64,000 nucleotides of DNA from Epiperipatus broadwayi. Lineage: Eukaryota > Onychophora > Udeonychophora > Euonychophora > Peripatidae. The DNA lies in NCBI GenBank assembly GCA_028023455.1, contig JAQFVV010012534.1, forward strand, positions 3,084,558 through 3,148,557, in the 5' to 3' direction. Shown piece by piece: positions 23,011 through 36,085 of this stretch (position 1 is the stretch's first letter; each line of letters opens with the position of its first letter). Below the pieces are notes generated by a model, which searched no databases, was not told the origin of the DNA, and saw nothing but the letters and a program-made list of their open reading frames with translations. The position numbers and the translations under genes are program-made.

Positions 23011-23410
23011 CAGGGGTCCCCAACCCTATGCCCATGGGCACCATGGTGCCCACAGATCATTTTACGTGTGCCCACCCGCTATCCAAACACGATAAAAAAT
23101 TATTTATCTGATACAAATAAATTTAATTTTTAAAATTTCTCATAAATTATTGTATTATATTGTAATCAAATTGTAGGGCATACTATACTTTTATAGCGTA
23201 AAAATATAAACATTAATTATATGTTTAAATTTTATTTTTGAAATAAATATTTTTTTTGTACATTATGTGTATTATTAACAATAACCAGCTATAAATTTAC
23301 ATTGAAAAAATAAATGGTGCCCGCCACCTGGTGGAAAAAATAAAGGATGTCCGTCACCTAGCCAGTATTATAAAATGTGCTCTTAAGTGCAAAAAAGTTG
23401 GGGACCCCTG
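23011..23410. mobile_element. hAT MITE, 400 bp, perfect TIR and 8-bp TSD
   Basis: It starts CAGGGGTCCCCAACC and ends with the inverted GTTGGGGACCCCTG. A perfect 8-bp TSD TAGTAACT lies at 23003-23010 and 23411-23418. Subterminal regions carry TGCCCAY-rich and GGTGCCCRCC-type repeats. The centre is AT-rich with no coding capacity. Its size, TIR and TSD are those of a non-autonomous hAT element. The termini differ from those at 2.5, 40.7 and 59.8 kb. Confidence 0.93.
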
Positions 23411-23418
23411 TAGTAACT

Positions 23419-24082
23419 AATGGCCATTATGTTTAATATTTACATAATCTATACATGACAGTGGCCAATATAAGTTTATTACTTTGCTTTTTCTTTGTTG
23501 ATTACATATATAAGAATTAAGCTTTAATAACTTTGTTTAAATAAATATATATATTAATTACTATTATATATAGCAAAAATTTTTAAACATTTACTTATAC
23601 AACTAATACATGCAATATTAAATTCTTCAATTGACTTAGCAGTTTTGAGTGTACAACAGACTTTCCCAGATCTGTAAATACACAGGATATATAAAAAACA
23701 ATGTTGTTATATTATCATATATTAAATAACTTTAAATAAACAGTAATGCTTTTTGAATTCTTTGCAATATGAAACAAATGAGACACCTGACTAGCAATAC
23801 AATCAATGGCTGTGGATTCTCCCTGATTGATTCATTCATTAAGAAAGAATGAACATAGCAAAGAATGCCTAACCCAGTAGCTATTTACCATCTGCTTATG
23901 AACTTATCTAATTTAGCATAATTTAAATTCTAACTTCATCAGGTATAACTATTACTAATAAAATAGCATGATGTATCATTATTCAGTAATGAATGACATT
24001 AAATTAGTAATGACACAAGGCAGTGTAACAAATTAAAATGTTTAAATAGTCAAAATAAGAGTCATAGATCACATGACCCTAT
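23419..24082. other. AT-rich stretch, nothing recognised
   Basis: No coding frame or repeat structure supported. Confidence 0.5.
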
Positions 24083-24184
24083 CTCTTAAGCTTGTAAGTT
24101 ATAAACAATGAGGATTGCCAATTCCGCTACAAGCTCTTAAGCTTGTAAGTTATAAACAATGAGGATTGCCAATTCCTCTACAAG
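24083..24184. repeat. 51-bp tandem duplication
   Basis: Two adjacent 51-bp copies (24083-24133 and 24134-24184) beginning CTCTTAAGCTTGTAAGTTAT, continuing AAACAATGAGGATTGCCAAT and ending in CTACAAG. Only one difference was noticed (CCGC versus CCTC). Confidence 0.9.
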
Positions 24185-25212
24185 CTTTGTGATAAATGCT
24201 TAGCCAGAGCCAGCACTTAAAATATCTCTGTCAGAAACCCCTCCCCAAACCCCTGATCATGGTTTTGTGCTTTGGTACTCCTCAGAGAGGTGTCAGGGTA
24301 GGTTCAGACACTAGATCTAAAAATACCAACACAAAGTCAATTAATAATAGAGAAAAAAGTTTCATATATTAAATACTTTTATTGATTGTGCACTAAAAAG
24401 ACATAAAATGATTGTTTCTTCAACCACAATCGGAGTTTTTAGGTTTAACTTGAAAATAAAGCATGGGGGTCCAAAGATTAGTTAAGTCAATCCCTTGCTA
24501 GAAAAACAACTTGTAAAAGAATGAATAATCATTAAAAATTACAAATGGTTGTTTGTTTAAAAAAATAATATTTATGTACAGATTCTGAAGAGTAGATAGG
24601 TTGAGATAAATGGAAAATAAAGTAGCATTCAAACTCCATTATATAGATTTAATACTGATTATCTATAACATGATTTGCTATAAATTTAGCCACAAGTTAC
24701 AACATGGTTTTATAATGTAAATGGTACAAACAGTATCTCATCATATTGCTCCTAAGAAAAGTATTTGTTATATATATAATTATTGTTCCAAATTTAGTTT
24801 TTTTTTATTATAAGCATTATTAACAATAAATATAATATTTGTATAAAATTTTTTTAAAAATACAACTATAAAATTAAAAATAGAGAAATAAAAGTACTTT
24901 TGTTTAGAATAGTTATTAATTGGGACTAGTCAATTGCTTTCCTACAATTATTATTATAATGAAATAAATTTGCTTTTTTACAATTTAAAGTATTATTTAC
25001 ATTAAGTATTATAATATTTGTCTAAAAAAGTAGAAAAAATAACCACAATTTGAAAAATATGGGAAAAAATTTACTTATATTTAGATTGCAAATGTTATAG
25101 AATATCACTAAACTTGAAAACAGGGATGTAAAACTTATATTATGTGAGTTAAACTCAAACTAATTTGATTTTTGAAAAATATAGACATATCTAGTAAGGT
25201 ACCAACCAAAAT
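24185..25212. other. Mixed stretch, nothing recognised
   Basis: The first 130 bp after the tandem duplication is less AT-rich (CAGAAACCCCTCCCCAAACC region) and may be an unidentified repeat. The rest is AT-rich without coding frames. Confidence 0.35.
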
Positions 25213-26335
25213 AACAAGCTGGATTTAAAAGTGATTTAAGTACAATAGATCATATTCAAGTATTAAGACAAGTTATAGAAAAAAACAATGAATATGAGTT
25301 GCCATTATGCTTGCGATTTGTAGATTATGAAAAGGCATTTGATTCTATAAGCATTTCTTCAGTGATTAAAGCATTGGATCATCAAGGTATAGACCCAGGA
25401 TATTGTCATATTCTGAAAAATCTTTATAAAAATGCAACAGCAACAATTATATTACATAATTGTACTAGGAAGGTTAACACTGAGAAGAATATAAAACAGC
25501 ATGACTCCATATTTCCAAAACTTTTTACAGTAATTCTGCAAGAAATATTTTGTGGATTAAAATGAAAAGCTTAAAAGTAAATGGAGATTATTTAAGTCAT
25601 TTAGATTTTGCAGATGATGTAGTTGTTTCTGCAAATAATGCTTCAGAGCTTCAGGAAATATTGCAAGAGATATCAAGATGAAAGTAACGAAATAGGACTA
25701 AAGATAAATGTTAAAAAAACTAAAGTAATGTTCAGTGGATTTTCTCAAAACATGAAAATAAAGATTGACTATGATGACTTAGAAGTTAACAACTACAAAT
25801 ACTTTGGTCAGATCATTATTACAGATGGGATGAAATTAATCATAGAATTAAACTTGGTTGGAGTGTTTTTGTTATAAATAACTTAATATTAAAAGGAAAT
25901 ATGCCTCTGTATTTGAAAAGGAAAGTTGTTAATAAATGTGTTTTACCAGTTCTTATTTATGGAACTGAGACTTGGACATTTAGCATAAGAGCAATACAGA
26001 GACTTCAGACCACTCAAAGAAGTATGGAGAGATGCATGTTAGAATAACAAAAAAAGATTGAAAATGAAATACATGGGTACTGACATTGTTGAAATAATTA
26101 AAAGATTGAAGTGTAGTTGGGCTAGACATAATGCTAGAATTGAAAGCTTAAATAGGATTCCAAGAGATTATAAGACCCAGAAAGAGACCATGTGTGAGAT
26201 GGATGAATAAAATAATAGTGTGCAGGGGTGATGTGGAGAAGAAAGACTAAAGATCAGAGAAGATGGATTGAACTTGGAAAGACCTTCATCCTGCAATGGA
26301 TTGATAATGCTTGATGATGATGATAATGACAGTAA
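25213..26335 (+). pseudogene. RTE-like LINE, 5'-truncated RT ORF and 3' tail
   Basis: The copy starts within the reverse transcriptase (QAGFKSDLSTIDHIQVLRQ), followed by CLRFVDYEKAFDSI and LDHQGIDPGYCHILKNLYKN. The next part carries the catalytic FADDVVVS (about 25607-25630), then GLKINVKKTKVMFSG. A C-terminal segment follows: LYLKRKVVNKCVLPVLIYGT, then ETWTF and QRLQTTQRSMERCML. It ends with a W..KI tail and CTTCATCCTGCAATGGATTG, then a (GATGAT)n tail at about 26310-26330. Stops and frameshifts near 25565, 25680 and 25877 interrupt the frame. The same 3' end is seen in antisense at 245-300. No TSD was identified. Confidence 0.8.
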
Positions 26336-26344
26336 TAGATACTT

Positions 26345-28715
26345 TTCCAATTAAAAAAATTCTATAAATTAAGACATGAAAATTTATAGTGATATCACAT
26401 ACCTGCAGTAGCTGTTGTGGGTTAAGAATGCTCAGAATAATTCAATAATGGTGAACCTTTTTGTATATGTATGTCCAAAATTCACAAATAATACAGATTG
26501 AGCTGCAAATTTGGCAAACAGTTTTAAATTGGAGAAAAAAGTAATAAATTAATGCAAAATTTCACTGAGACATGATTAAAATTGATATAGAATTTCATAA
26601 AGATATATTCATAACTTGTTATATACAAATCCACATCAATTAATAAAAATATGATTTTTGCTATTGTATGTTGAAAATCAAATGCTTTTTCTATCATGTA
26701 TATATTTTATCCCTTTTAAAAACAGCCTTAATTAGATTAAGCAATTATTCTATATCTAAATTATCTTTTATAAAATTCATTTCAGAAAATAATAAATCTC
26801 AAGAATATGTAATAGAGTAAATTGACAATATAGCTGTTGATAATTTTTTTTTAATCAATTAAATACTTCAATAATGGCATTCAAACTCTAATTATTTCCC
26901 AGCTTAATTACAGCAAATAATTAATCACTATTAATAATTTCTAAGACATTTTTCAATCTGGTGTTTGCTTCTATATAGGATGAAATTAAAAATTGAATAA
27001 TTGCATTTCTATATTTTCTAAATTCAATGACTCAAAAAACACCAAATGGAATTTATTTGCTGATGCTGCATCTAGATGTAAAATAAATTTTGATGTTTCT
27101 GCAAAGTACCCAAATTGTGGACTATGAACTGAATACCTGTCAAAAATAATTTAATTTGTTCTGTTTTTTCATGAGTTTGTTTTGCAAAAAAATAATTTGT
27201 ATTTGGAAAATATCTGAATGTTAAAAATAATAGTCACAATCTAAGATTTGTAATTTATTTTTGAATGTGGTAAGTCAAGCACGATAATAATTGTTGTTTA
27301 TCTGAATATTTACGATGATGATATTTCATTGCAATTGTCGATTTAATATGTTAATACCCAGCAGCTATAAAATGGATTATTTTGGCATGTTTTCGGTGTT
27401 ATGATGCTATATCTTTTCTTCATTATTTTGAGCCTAACTGTAGTCTTGCATTACCATGTGCAGTTTTACTTTGCCTTCTGAAGATGTCAACATCAGATGA
27501 AACATTAGGAAATTACAATATGTAATTTGCATAACAAAGAAGTAAGACTTACCCCATTTTGATCTCAACAGAAATAATAATTTCTGCTGATTGAGGATTG
27601 TTTAACCTAAAGGTAAATAATCAAAAATTTTCTTTGAAAAAAAAAATGAAATTAAAATTTTCAGTGGTTTATTTATGTAATATTTGTATAAAATACTTAT
27701 TTTAAACCAAAAATCGATGTGATTACAATTGGCTTTTATTTGAAAATATTTATTTTTAAGAAAGTAAGGCATAAAAAGTTTGTTAAGAAAAAGCAGAAGT
27801 AGTCTTTACTGGGTAATATAATATCGTTTTGTCAAAACCAATAAACAATTTTTTTAATAACTATAAATTTAATGTTTAATTTTAACATATATTTTCTTTC
27901 TTTAATGATACCTAATGCTAAATTTCTTTTGAATTTAAGAAAATGGAATTCAAATATCTAATATTTCATTCTATTAACTTTTAGGATAAAATTACATCAA
28001 ATAGGCAAGGCACTATTGTTATAGATGAGAACTCTGTTTAAAAGTTTATTTTCATATTTTGAAAAGATAAAAATATTAACTCTTAGAAAGTCTATCATTT
28101 GAAAGCTTATCAATATATGATATAAAAAAAATGGTTTAATTGTAAAAATAAAATGTTCAAATATAGAGAAAAAAAATGTCACTAGGACTTTTTCAAATAA
28201 GAAAGGAGACATTAGATTCTGAAATGATTAAATCATTTAAATGTAAGCACAAATCAATTAAAAGAGTACTACTTGCTAATTAATTATCAGAATTATGGTA
28301 TTTTACTTGCATATTTATTGAGCAAATATTTAACAACATTTCTTTAAAATGTTAAAGTTGATTTTTGAATAAATGCATTTAAGGATGCATTGTAAAATTT
28401 TAAAAATTATGCTAGAAAGATCATAAAACAAATCATATGTTTTTAGATTGCTGGATAATAATACCATGCTGTGCAATAGGGCAGAAAAAATAAATGAATA
28501 ATATAAGATTTAAACTAAGATCCAAGGCTACTCACTGATAAATCCATAAGCTTGAACCTAGTCCCAGGATATTTAATAGGATAGCACAGAGTAGGGATTT
28601 ATTAAGGACTACCATCAAGCATCTATTAGTTGTGAAATTTTGTAATCAATGGCACAAATATCAATATAAAACGTTCTATAAAATATTTTATAGTAAAATT
28701 GAGCATGGTGAGTGG
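26345..28715. other. AT-rich stretch with one retroelement-like phrase
   Basis: No coding frame. At 27470-27515 CTTCTGAAGATGTCAACATC followed by AGATGAAACATTAG recalls the hairpin-plus-GAAACGTT phrase at 10.3 kb. It may be a decayed copy of the same kind of 3' end. Otherwise nothing was recognised. Confidence 0.3.
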
Positions 28716-28721
28716 GTGGGT

Positions 28722-28907
28722 AAGAGAGAGAGAGGGAGAGGGAGAAAGGGGGAGAGTGAGTGTGAGAGAGAGAGAAAGAGAGAGAGAGGGAGAGAGAGGG
28801 GGAGAGAGAGAGGGGAGAGAGAGGGGGAGAGAGGGAGAGAGAGAGGGAAAGAGAGGGAGAGAGAGGGAGGGAGAGGGAGAGGGAGAGAGAGAGAGGGAGA
28901 GAGAGAT
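28722..28907. repeat. (GA)n / (GGGA)n purine microsatellite, about 185 bp
   Basis: An almost pure purine run of GAGAGA and GGGAGA units. The apparent frames here encode only Arg/Glu/Gly or Leu/Ser/Pro repeats and are not genes. Confidence 0.97.
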
Positions 28908-28999
28908 CCCATTTATATTATAAAGATTATTTCAAAGATACTTAAAAAAATATAGATGTACTTAATAACCTCTACACCACCATAGACCTATGCGAAAGA

Positions 29000-29057
29000 T
29001 GATGACCTGGGCCAACTGATGAGTGATAGTTCACCACAAAATGCATGTAGGTCATTT
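29000..29057 (+). ncRNA. Decayed hammerhead ribozyme relic
   Basis: GATGACCT and GGGCCAA lead into an intact CTGATGA (29016-29022), then GTGATAGTTCACCAC, then AAAA in place of GAAA. Next come ATGCAT (stem III without loop) and GTAGGTCAT, which still pairs 7 bp with ATGACCT (29002-29008 with 29049-29055). G12 is A, and the base at the cleavage position is G rather than A, C or T, so it should be inactive. Relative to the other copies (CATGAAA), the CACAAAA here is what opposite-strand CpG decay of an ancestral CACGAAA would give. Confidence 0.6.
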
Positions 29058-29059
29058 GT

Positions 29060-32054
29060 CTTCTAAGCTGTCTTTATTGACATGATTTTAAAAATGTATA
29101 GTGATATGGACGTTATTAAGTCTATCTATAGAACAAAGAAATTAACATGGAAAAAAGAAATGAAATTGAAATATTCCACATGTATTGAAAAAAATAGAAA
29201 TATTAATCTTTAACTGAGATTTAAAGGCTATATCTGGACTGGAGATAATCACTAGTTTAATAAATGATTAGTGATAATCACTGCTGATATTTATCTAGAG
29301 TGGATCGTGTCAATGTTGTGGGTAGAGTAAGTTTGATTCTTGCAAATCAAAATATAAGGTAAATACTATTTTAATTGGAAAGATGAGGTTGACAATAAAA
29401 TGCAAAGTTGAGTTATAGAAAAAGTTCACTTGTCAATTTTCTTCCTAATATTTTGAAATTAGAATGGCCATAATCATTTGTGAATAAGGGCTTCTGCTGA
29501 TATCTGCATAGAATATACTTTTAAAATCACAGTTTTCTTTTGAATAAAGATTCATACATACACACACACACACCATGCTTACCTAAATACAAGTATTTAG
29601 TATATCATTTTAAACAGTAATCAAAAGTTGAAACAACAATTGCACACATTTTACTTGCTTAAACTTATTGCCGGTTTAGCTCTGCTTTTATTTCTGGAAC
29701 CGACTTAGTGGGATTCTGATTTGTAATTTATTTAAATGACATTTCTACTTTCCTGTGGGAGTAAAAAAAAAAAAAAACGAATAAAAAAAAAGGAAGTGCT
29801 TTGACTTAAATGACTAATTTGACTCAAGTGGCAGCTTTTATCTTCTTGCTTCTTAGAAGTTCAGAGTTTCTTTGTTTAAATAGATTTACTTTGTCAAATT
29901 CATCGTGATTTTACGCTGTCTGAATAGTTCCATTGAAACTGAAAAGTAAAATTTAGAAGGGAAAAAGAACACTAGGATAAATTTCAGTAAATTATTTCAT
30001 TTATTTATGCAATATCTACATGTGTATACATGATTTAATAGCAAGTAATTCTTTGTTTTAAAGAGCATCATGGTACATTACCACACCCATATGCCATGCC
30101 TATGACCTGAATTCGAATCGGAGATGAATAAAATTGAAAATATTTTTCAATAAGCTTTAGGTATTTTTTCCAGGTCGCCCGTCCTCAGTCACTTTAAAAA
30201 ACATTCAATATAAGTCTATAAATAGGTAATAACTAATCTTTGCTAAAGAGTAAATCAGGGAAAAGAAATCTGCTAAAAACCTTATCACCCAGCCGTTGGC
30301 AAGCTATAGCTTTTATGAAAGTTTGTTGAAAAGATATTTAACCTACAATATGATATATAAAAGATATATTACTTACAATGTGTTGTATTTCTAAGTTGTT
30401 TTTTTTAAAGGTATGTTAAATGGCTAGGCGATAGAATAGTATAAGCAAGCATTAATACTTGACAGTAATCTTCTGTTTATTAATTACCCTGCTTTCTTTT
30501 TTTACATAAGTAGCACTCTATTTTTAGAGATATAATTTATTTGGTATCTTATTTTTCTTATAGTGCATGGCTATTGTACTTAGTGATTGTGAATTTTCAT
30601 CCCTTTTTATTTATTTATTATAATGTGTGATCTAGATAAGAATTCACAGTATAATAAATATTGAAGATTTGTTGAATTAATGTATCATAGAAATCTATAA
30701 TCAGATTCATTACAGGTCATCAAATTTTATGTGCAAAGACCGGTTTCAAGTTAATGGAAGATGTTATGAGGCTTGTAAAACAAATGGTCAGTTTTATATT
30801 TGCATGCACTACCTGTTCATTGCAGAAAATGCATCTGTTGAAGACACAATTTTCACAATAACAAATTTATTAAGTGAGTCTTAAAATTAACATGCCACAA
30901 AAACAAGAGCTAAGAAAATGGAATAATTAGCATTAAAATGAAAGAATAAAAAATTTAAGCATTAGACTAATAAAGTCTACATTCATTCATAAATTAATAT
31001 AATTAGACATATTACTTTTAAAATTAAAATATTTTTTATATTGTAAACATATTCTATATTAAATAATGAAAAAAAAAAGAGAACTATATATAAAGATTCT
31101 GATATTATTAATATTTTCTTTTCTGAAAATGATAATTCTTTAATCATCCAACACAGTTTCTGATATTAAATATTGATAATTTGTTTACAAATATTTCTTT
31201 TAATAAAAAGTTTATAATGATGGAAAAACAAAATATATTTAACTGACTGGATTGATTTACTCATGTACATATATGTATGTACTTACGTATAAATACTGCA
31301 TGAATATTATTACTGCATAAATAATTATCTTAATAAGCAGTCAAATAATTAACTTATCACAAGATAGATTTAAGGTTCTTATATATTATAAGCACACACA
31401 TGCATAGGTAGAGGTATGTGTGTTCAAAATAAAAATAATTTTATTTTAATATTGACTTACTTTTAAAAGACATTTACTTAAATTAAATAATTTGGTTAAA
31501 AAGTTATTTTGTAAACATAATTTTTTTTAATTGAATAAAGAGTTATTTAAACAAAAGTTTAATAAATCATATCTAATTTAAAACAAGAAAATTAAAAAAA
31601 TCAGATTAATTTTTAAAAAAAGATGTATTGTGTTTTAGATTTAATTTTCCGAAATAGATTTTTTTTATCTAAGAAACATGATTAAGTTTTGTTTAGTGTT
31701 TCTTGTCTAACGTTTTAAAATTTTAAAACATTAGAATAAGATTATTTTAATGGCATTCAAAATATATTCATTATCAATGATATTTTAAAATGTTACTTTA
31801 ATTAAAAATAAATTAAGATGGCCTGCCTATTTGTCACTTCAAATCACAAATGCTGGTCAACCAATGCATTCAAATAAATTTTTCCCAGCAGTAGAAACAA
31901 CCACTATGCATTGCAAAGTCACACAAGAACTTATTCACACAAGTAAGGGTCCCACAACTGTAATATCTATTTCTATAGACTAAACTAAATCCATGTTCAT
32001 GCCAACAAATCACATATATAAAACATTGCAGCTGTAGTGAATACACTTCTCAAT
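29060..32054. other. AT-rich stretch, nothing firm
   Basis: A short (CA)n run lies near 29560. At 30066-30190 a GAATTCGAATC phrase resembles a B box of an old SINE, but no full element can be delimited. No coding frames. Confidence 0.35.
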
Positions 32055-32055
32055 A

Positions 32056-32679
32056 GTATGTCTTTGAATGATTAAAAGAGAAGAGGAATAATAGGCTATT
32101 TTATGACATCTGAAAAATGATTATTACTTATTTGGAGAAATTCCTAAAGAGCTCTTTCTCTATAAGATGTGATATGTTGGACTATTTCCATCATTTATGA
32201 GTGAATGTTGAATATGTAGAAAATTTTCTATAGATTCAACATTCACTCATAAATGATGGAAATGGTCCAACACATCACATATTATAATATATCATCATTA
32301 CAAACCTTCAGACAAATACTCTTTCTCTATAATCTCAAAATTTAAAATGTATGTAAAAAAAAATCATCTTAACTTCATGCTGATACAATCTTTTTCTCAG
32401 GACTTCAGGTTATTAATTTTAGTTTACAAACATTAATGAACTTAATAAACTTAAATAGCTTCTCATTCTTAACAAGCCCTTTGTGCTATCATATTATGCT
32501 AGTTAATTTGGAATTTGTGATTTACCTTATTCAGTTTGATATACTTATTTTTATTAATTCGATATCAACTGATTTTCACTATACTTGTGTTTTAAATACT
32601 CCATTTAATTTTGGGAATAAAAAATTGAGACTATATATATATCGTGGTATGTCTTTGAATGATTAAAAGAGAAGAGGAA
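32056..32679. repeat. 33-bp direct repeats flanking a 558-bp segment
   Basis: GTATGTCTTTGAATGATTAA followed by AAGAGAAGAGGAA occurs at 32056-32088 and 32647-32679 without differences. The segment between contains the large palindrome at 32167-32280. The repeats may be an unusually long target-site duplication or the edges of a segmental duplication. No TIRs or poly-A tail define the insert. Confidence 0.75.
32167..32280. repeat. 114-bp near-perfect palindrome without spacer
   Basis: Left half ATGTGATATGTTGGACTATT, TCCATCATTTATGAGTGAAT, GTTGAAT is mirrored by the right half with only about two mismatches over 47 bp. The centre (TAGAAAATTTTCTA) is itself palindromic, so symmetry runs through to 32223/32224. 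Transcribed, it would form a long hairpin. It is either a cruciform-prone foldback MITE or a hairpin precursor. Confidence 0.9.
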
Positions 32680-35600
32680 GCGATTTATACAGAATTCAAT
32701 TATTGTTTATGATAAAGATACATAAAAATCAATTTTATTTTCAAGAATCTTTCTCCTAAAGATTTACTTTTTTTTTTTAAACAATCAAAATTTAATTACT
32801 ACAAAACTGTATTTCCGAACTTATCTAAATTTTAAAATCATTCCAATAATATACTTATAAAATTAAGTGAAATTAAATTGCAATTATATGCATCACATAT
32901 ACATATGAAATTAAAGATTTAGGTATAAATGCATTTACAGTGAGATTTAGTAATTCTATCCACTATACTTAGAATTATACACTGGAACATTACATCCCGG
33001 TGAACATGTAGCTTCCACATTTGAGTTCTTGATTTTGCATAATAATCACTAATGCAGTGATTTTGATTTGTATCCTGGGTTTGTAGAATTTTAGCTATAT
33101 GATGATGATCATTGGTACAGAATTGAATACTTACTTATAGAATGTTAACATTAAAAATGTTTCCATGTTGTCAATATTTAAATTGAATTAGCCTGCATCA
33201 TTATTGTCTATTATCTAAAGGTTAGAACAAAATATACACTCAACACATCCTAACATGGCTGATCCAAACTCCTAAAAAGACTAATCACTTAAACTCTGCT
33301 ATAATTAAGCTATTATAGAGCAGAATAGACAATAGATTTCAAAAATGACCAGAAACTAAATTAACAATAAAATATTTTTTTACTATTCAGAAAGAGATAC
33401 CAGATATTAGATTATACATAAATCAAATAAAAAGGAATTAAACATTAGATGAATGATTGTATAATAAATAAATTTATAATAAAGCTGTCTGTTTATTTAA
33501 TAGATTTCAATCTTCTCTCCGAACTGGATGTGTTTATTAAATATTAGTGATAGTGTATGTTTATATGGTTAAAGTCCTCACCAGTAAATTATTGTATAGT
33601 CTCCTAAAAAGAAATTACAAACTATAAGTATAGTAATGTCTCCTAGTGTTGGATGCAGATCTGTCCATTGCAATATATATCACTGACAATTTCTTTTGCA
33701 AATTAATATTTAAAAAATGTAATTAAAAATATAAGACACTTTTCTATATATAATTAAAAGCAGTTTTGCAACAAAATAATGTTTTTTAATATGGAATAAA
33801 AATGCAATAATAAAAATTGTATATATCTCAGTCCATCTATCAACTCAATCTAATAAATCTGTATATAAATTCACAATACATTTTATATAAAATTTTCTTT
33901 AAATATAACACTTGGAAAAATTGTTATAGCTCAAAAACTATAAGTAGCACTGCCATGTTTTGACAACTTCAGGAAATTACTTACAAGATGACATAAATCT
34001 CAAATGTGCAGATGCACAGTTTTTTTCTACAGTTTTACAAAAACAACTAGTTATAAAATAGGTTATACTATACTAATAAAATGTTGCAGATAACAAAAAC
34101 ATTAATTCAATCAAAATTATGGAAGCCAATTTTATTATTTTATCATTAATTATAATTTACAAAAGTAATATTTTTATTACATTTAAAAAAAAAAAAAAAT
34201 AACAAAAAACAAAATAGAAAATAAATTAATACACATACACTTTAAAATAATAAATGATGCAGCTCACTAAATACCTGTAAATTAATAGGCTTAGATGATA
34301 TGAATTATATTTGTCTTTCTTTTTTTAACAGAAGCACCAATTAATTTCCGATATTCAACATCTCTTATAAAATAACAATTTTAAAGTTTATAATCACTAA
34401 CAACTCATTTCATAAGTTTAGTAATAACACATCATATTTTTTACATTTTGGATGTTATGATAGTGCTGCAATCATTATTTTTAACTACATTGTTTTAAAC
34501 CTATTTATAACCTTATGTAGTGGCCCACTGCTATGATTTAATTTATTATTTTTTAAAAAACCTAAATGTCAGAATTAGATGGATGTTTATGCATGAGTGA
34601 CAGTATTCTATTGTTATGATAAAGCTATAAAGGAAATAGCTAATTTCTGATTGGTTGAGTGTTTTAGCCTCAGGCCGAATTATTGAATTTGTAAAGAAAA
34701 ATGTTATTTGTTTTCCAAATTAATGATTATGATGCAGTCTTTTTGTAAAAGTCTTATTTGTAAACCAAAACTACATCACCAATAAGAGATTGTCTTTGAA
34801 AACACTATATTTAAAAAAAGAAATAACTCTTAGAAAGTTCATTAGGGTAAAAATTGAAAGCAGTTTCTATGGCATCAAATAAAAAAATCACTTTTGTCAA
34901 AACTATAAATAAAATATTCTTTAAAATTTTAATAGCAATAAATAATATATTAACTTTTAGAAATTTTTTCTTTCTTTGATAATAAATAATCATATACATA
35001 TATATATATTGTACCACTAACAAACACATGGGTTAAAACACACACATACATTCTTGTTACATATTTTTTTTCATTTGAAATAAATGATTTTAATAAAAAT
35101 GAAAATAGAAAAATATAATATTTTTTAAAATAGATTTTAAAATGCAAACTTATTAAAATTAAAGTATTGCATCACCTTTTCTTTTAAAAATAATAAAACA
35201 AAAAATTTTAGTATTAAAAAGCAAATAGGGAGAGAAATAATTCTAAGTAACAATAGAAACTAGCTCTCCTTTTTATAAATTTAAAAGAAAAAAAAAGAAA
35301 TGAATGTTAAAATGAAATTAAAGTAGAAATATAATTTGCAAAAAGGAAACTTAAAATTTGCAATTCATTAAAGATTAGTTGGCTGATTAAAAAAAACTCA
35401 CATTTGAACTGATTAAAGAAACAAAGAAAAAGACCATGGACCCTACCTTATCAAAGTATAAGATTAATCTAAACAAGAGATTAGATTAAATAAAATACAA
35501 TTAAAGGACAATAAATAGAAACAATGAGAAACAAACATATAAAGAAACCAAAATATGAGTAATTATCATTATTATTGCTAGTCAGATTGTTTCAGAAGCA

Positions 35601-36069
35601 GCAAAAATATCAGTCTGCTGTCTTATAAAATTTTTAAAGAAGAGAAAACAGTAAAAAGCCATCAATATTTCCATCATGCATGTGCATCTACATATCTTCA
35701 CTGAATATCAAATTAGGAGCATGCAGTGCTAAACAACAACCAAAGTGTGTGGCTAGCTTTCAATCCCAATCCTCAGTACCATCAGATGTTCTCTACATGG
35801 AACTCATGCCACCTCATGATCTGTGAACTACCAATATCTCTCCCTTATTGCAAACTGGAAAAGCAATAAGAAGCCAAAATTATTGATAGAAGAAAATGCC
35901 AATCAATTGGTAATCGAGAAATAAGGAAACAAGCAAGAAACCATATCCAAGAAAGTGTGATGTGCTATCCAAAATCCTAGGTAAATATAATTCGCTACTT
36001 AAGGATTACTCAACTGATGACGTTTTATACTTACCGATTTTCCTTCCAGAAAACATCATCGATGATAAG
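32680..36069. other. AT-rich stretch, nothing recognised
   Basis: Long AT-rich sequence with short poly-A and TA runs. No frame has recognisable protein similarity and no TIR or TSD pairs were noticed. Confidence 0.45.
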
Positions 36070-36085
36070 ATGACAACGTTGTCAT
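36070..36085. repeat. 16-bp perfect palindrome
   Basis: ATGACAACGTTGTCAT, in a less AT-rich patch (36000-36160) that may be part of an unidentified repeat. Confidence 0.6.

Noticed and set aside
27470-27515. GATGAAAC phrase as a hammerhead half
   Set aside because: No CTGATGA core in the proper position; better explained as a decayed hairpin-plus-GAAACGTT retroelement phrase.
28632-28955. Overlapping open frames of 74-107 codons on both strands
   Set aside because: They read through a GA microsatellite and encode only low-complexity Arg/Glu/Gly or Leu/Ser/Pro repeats.
36005-36025. CAACTGATGACG as another hammerhead core
   Set aside because: No stem II followed by GAAA and no stem III or stem I partner within range.
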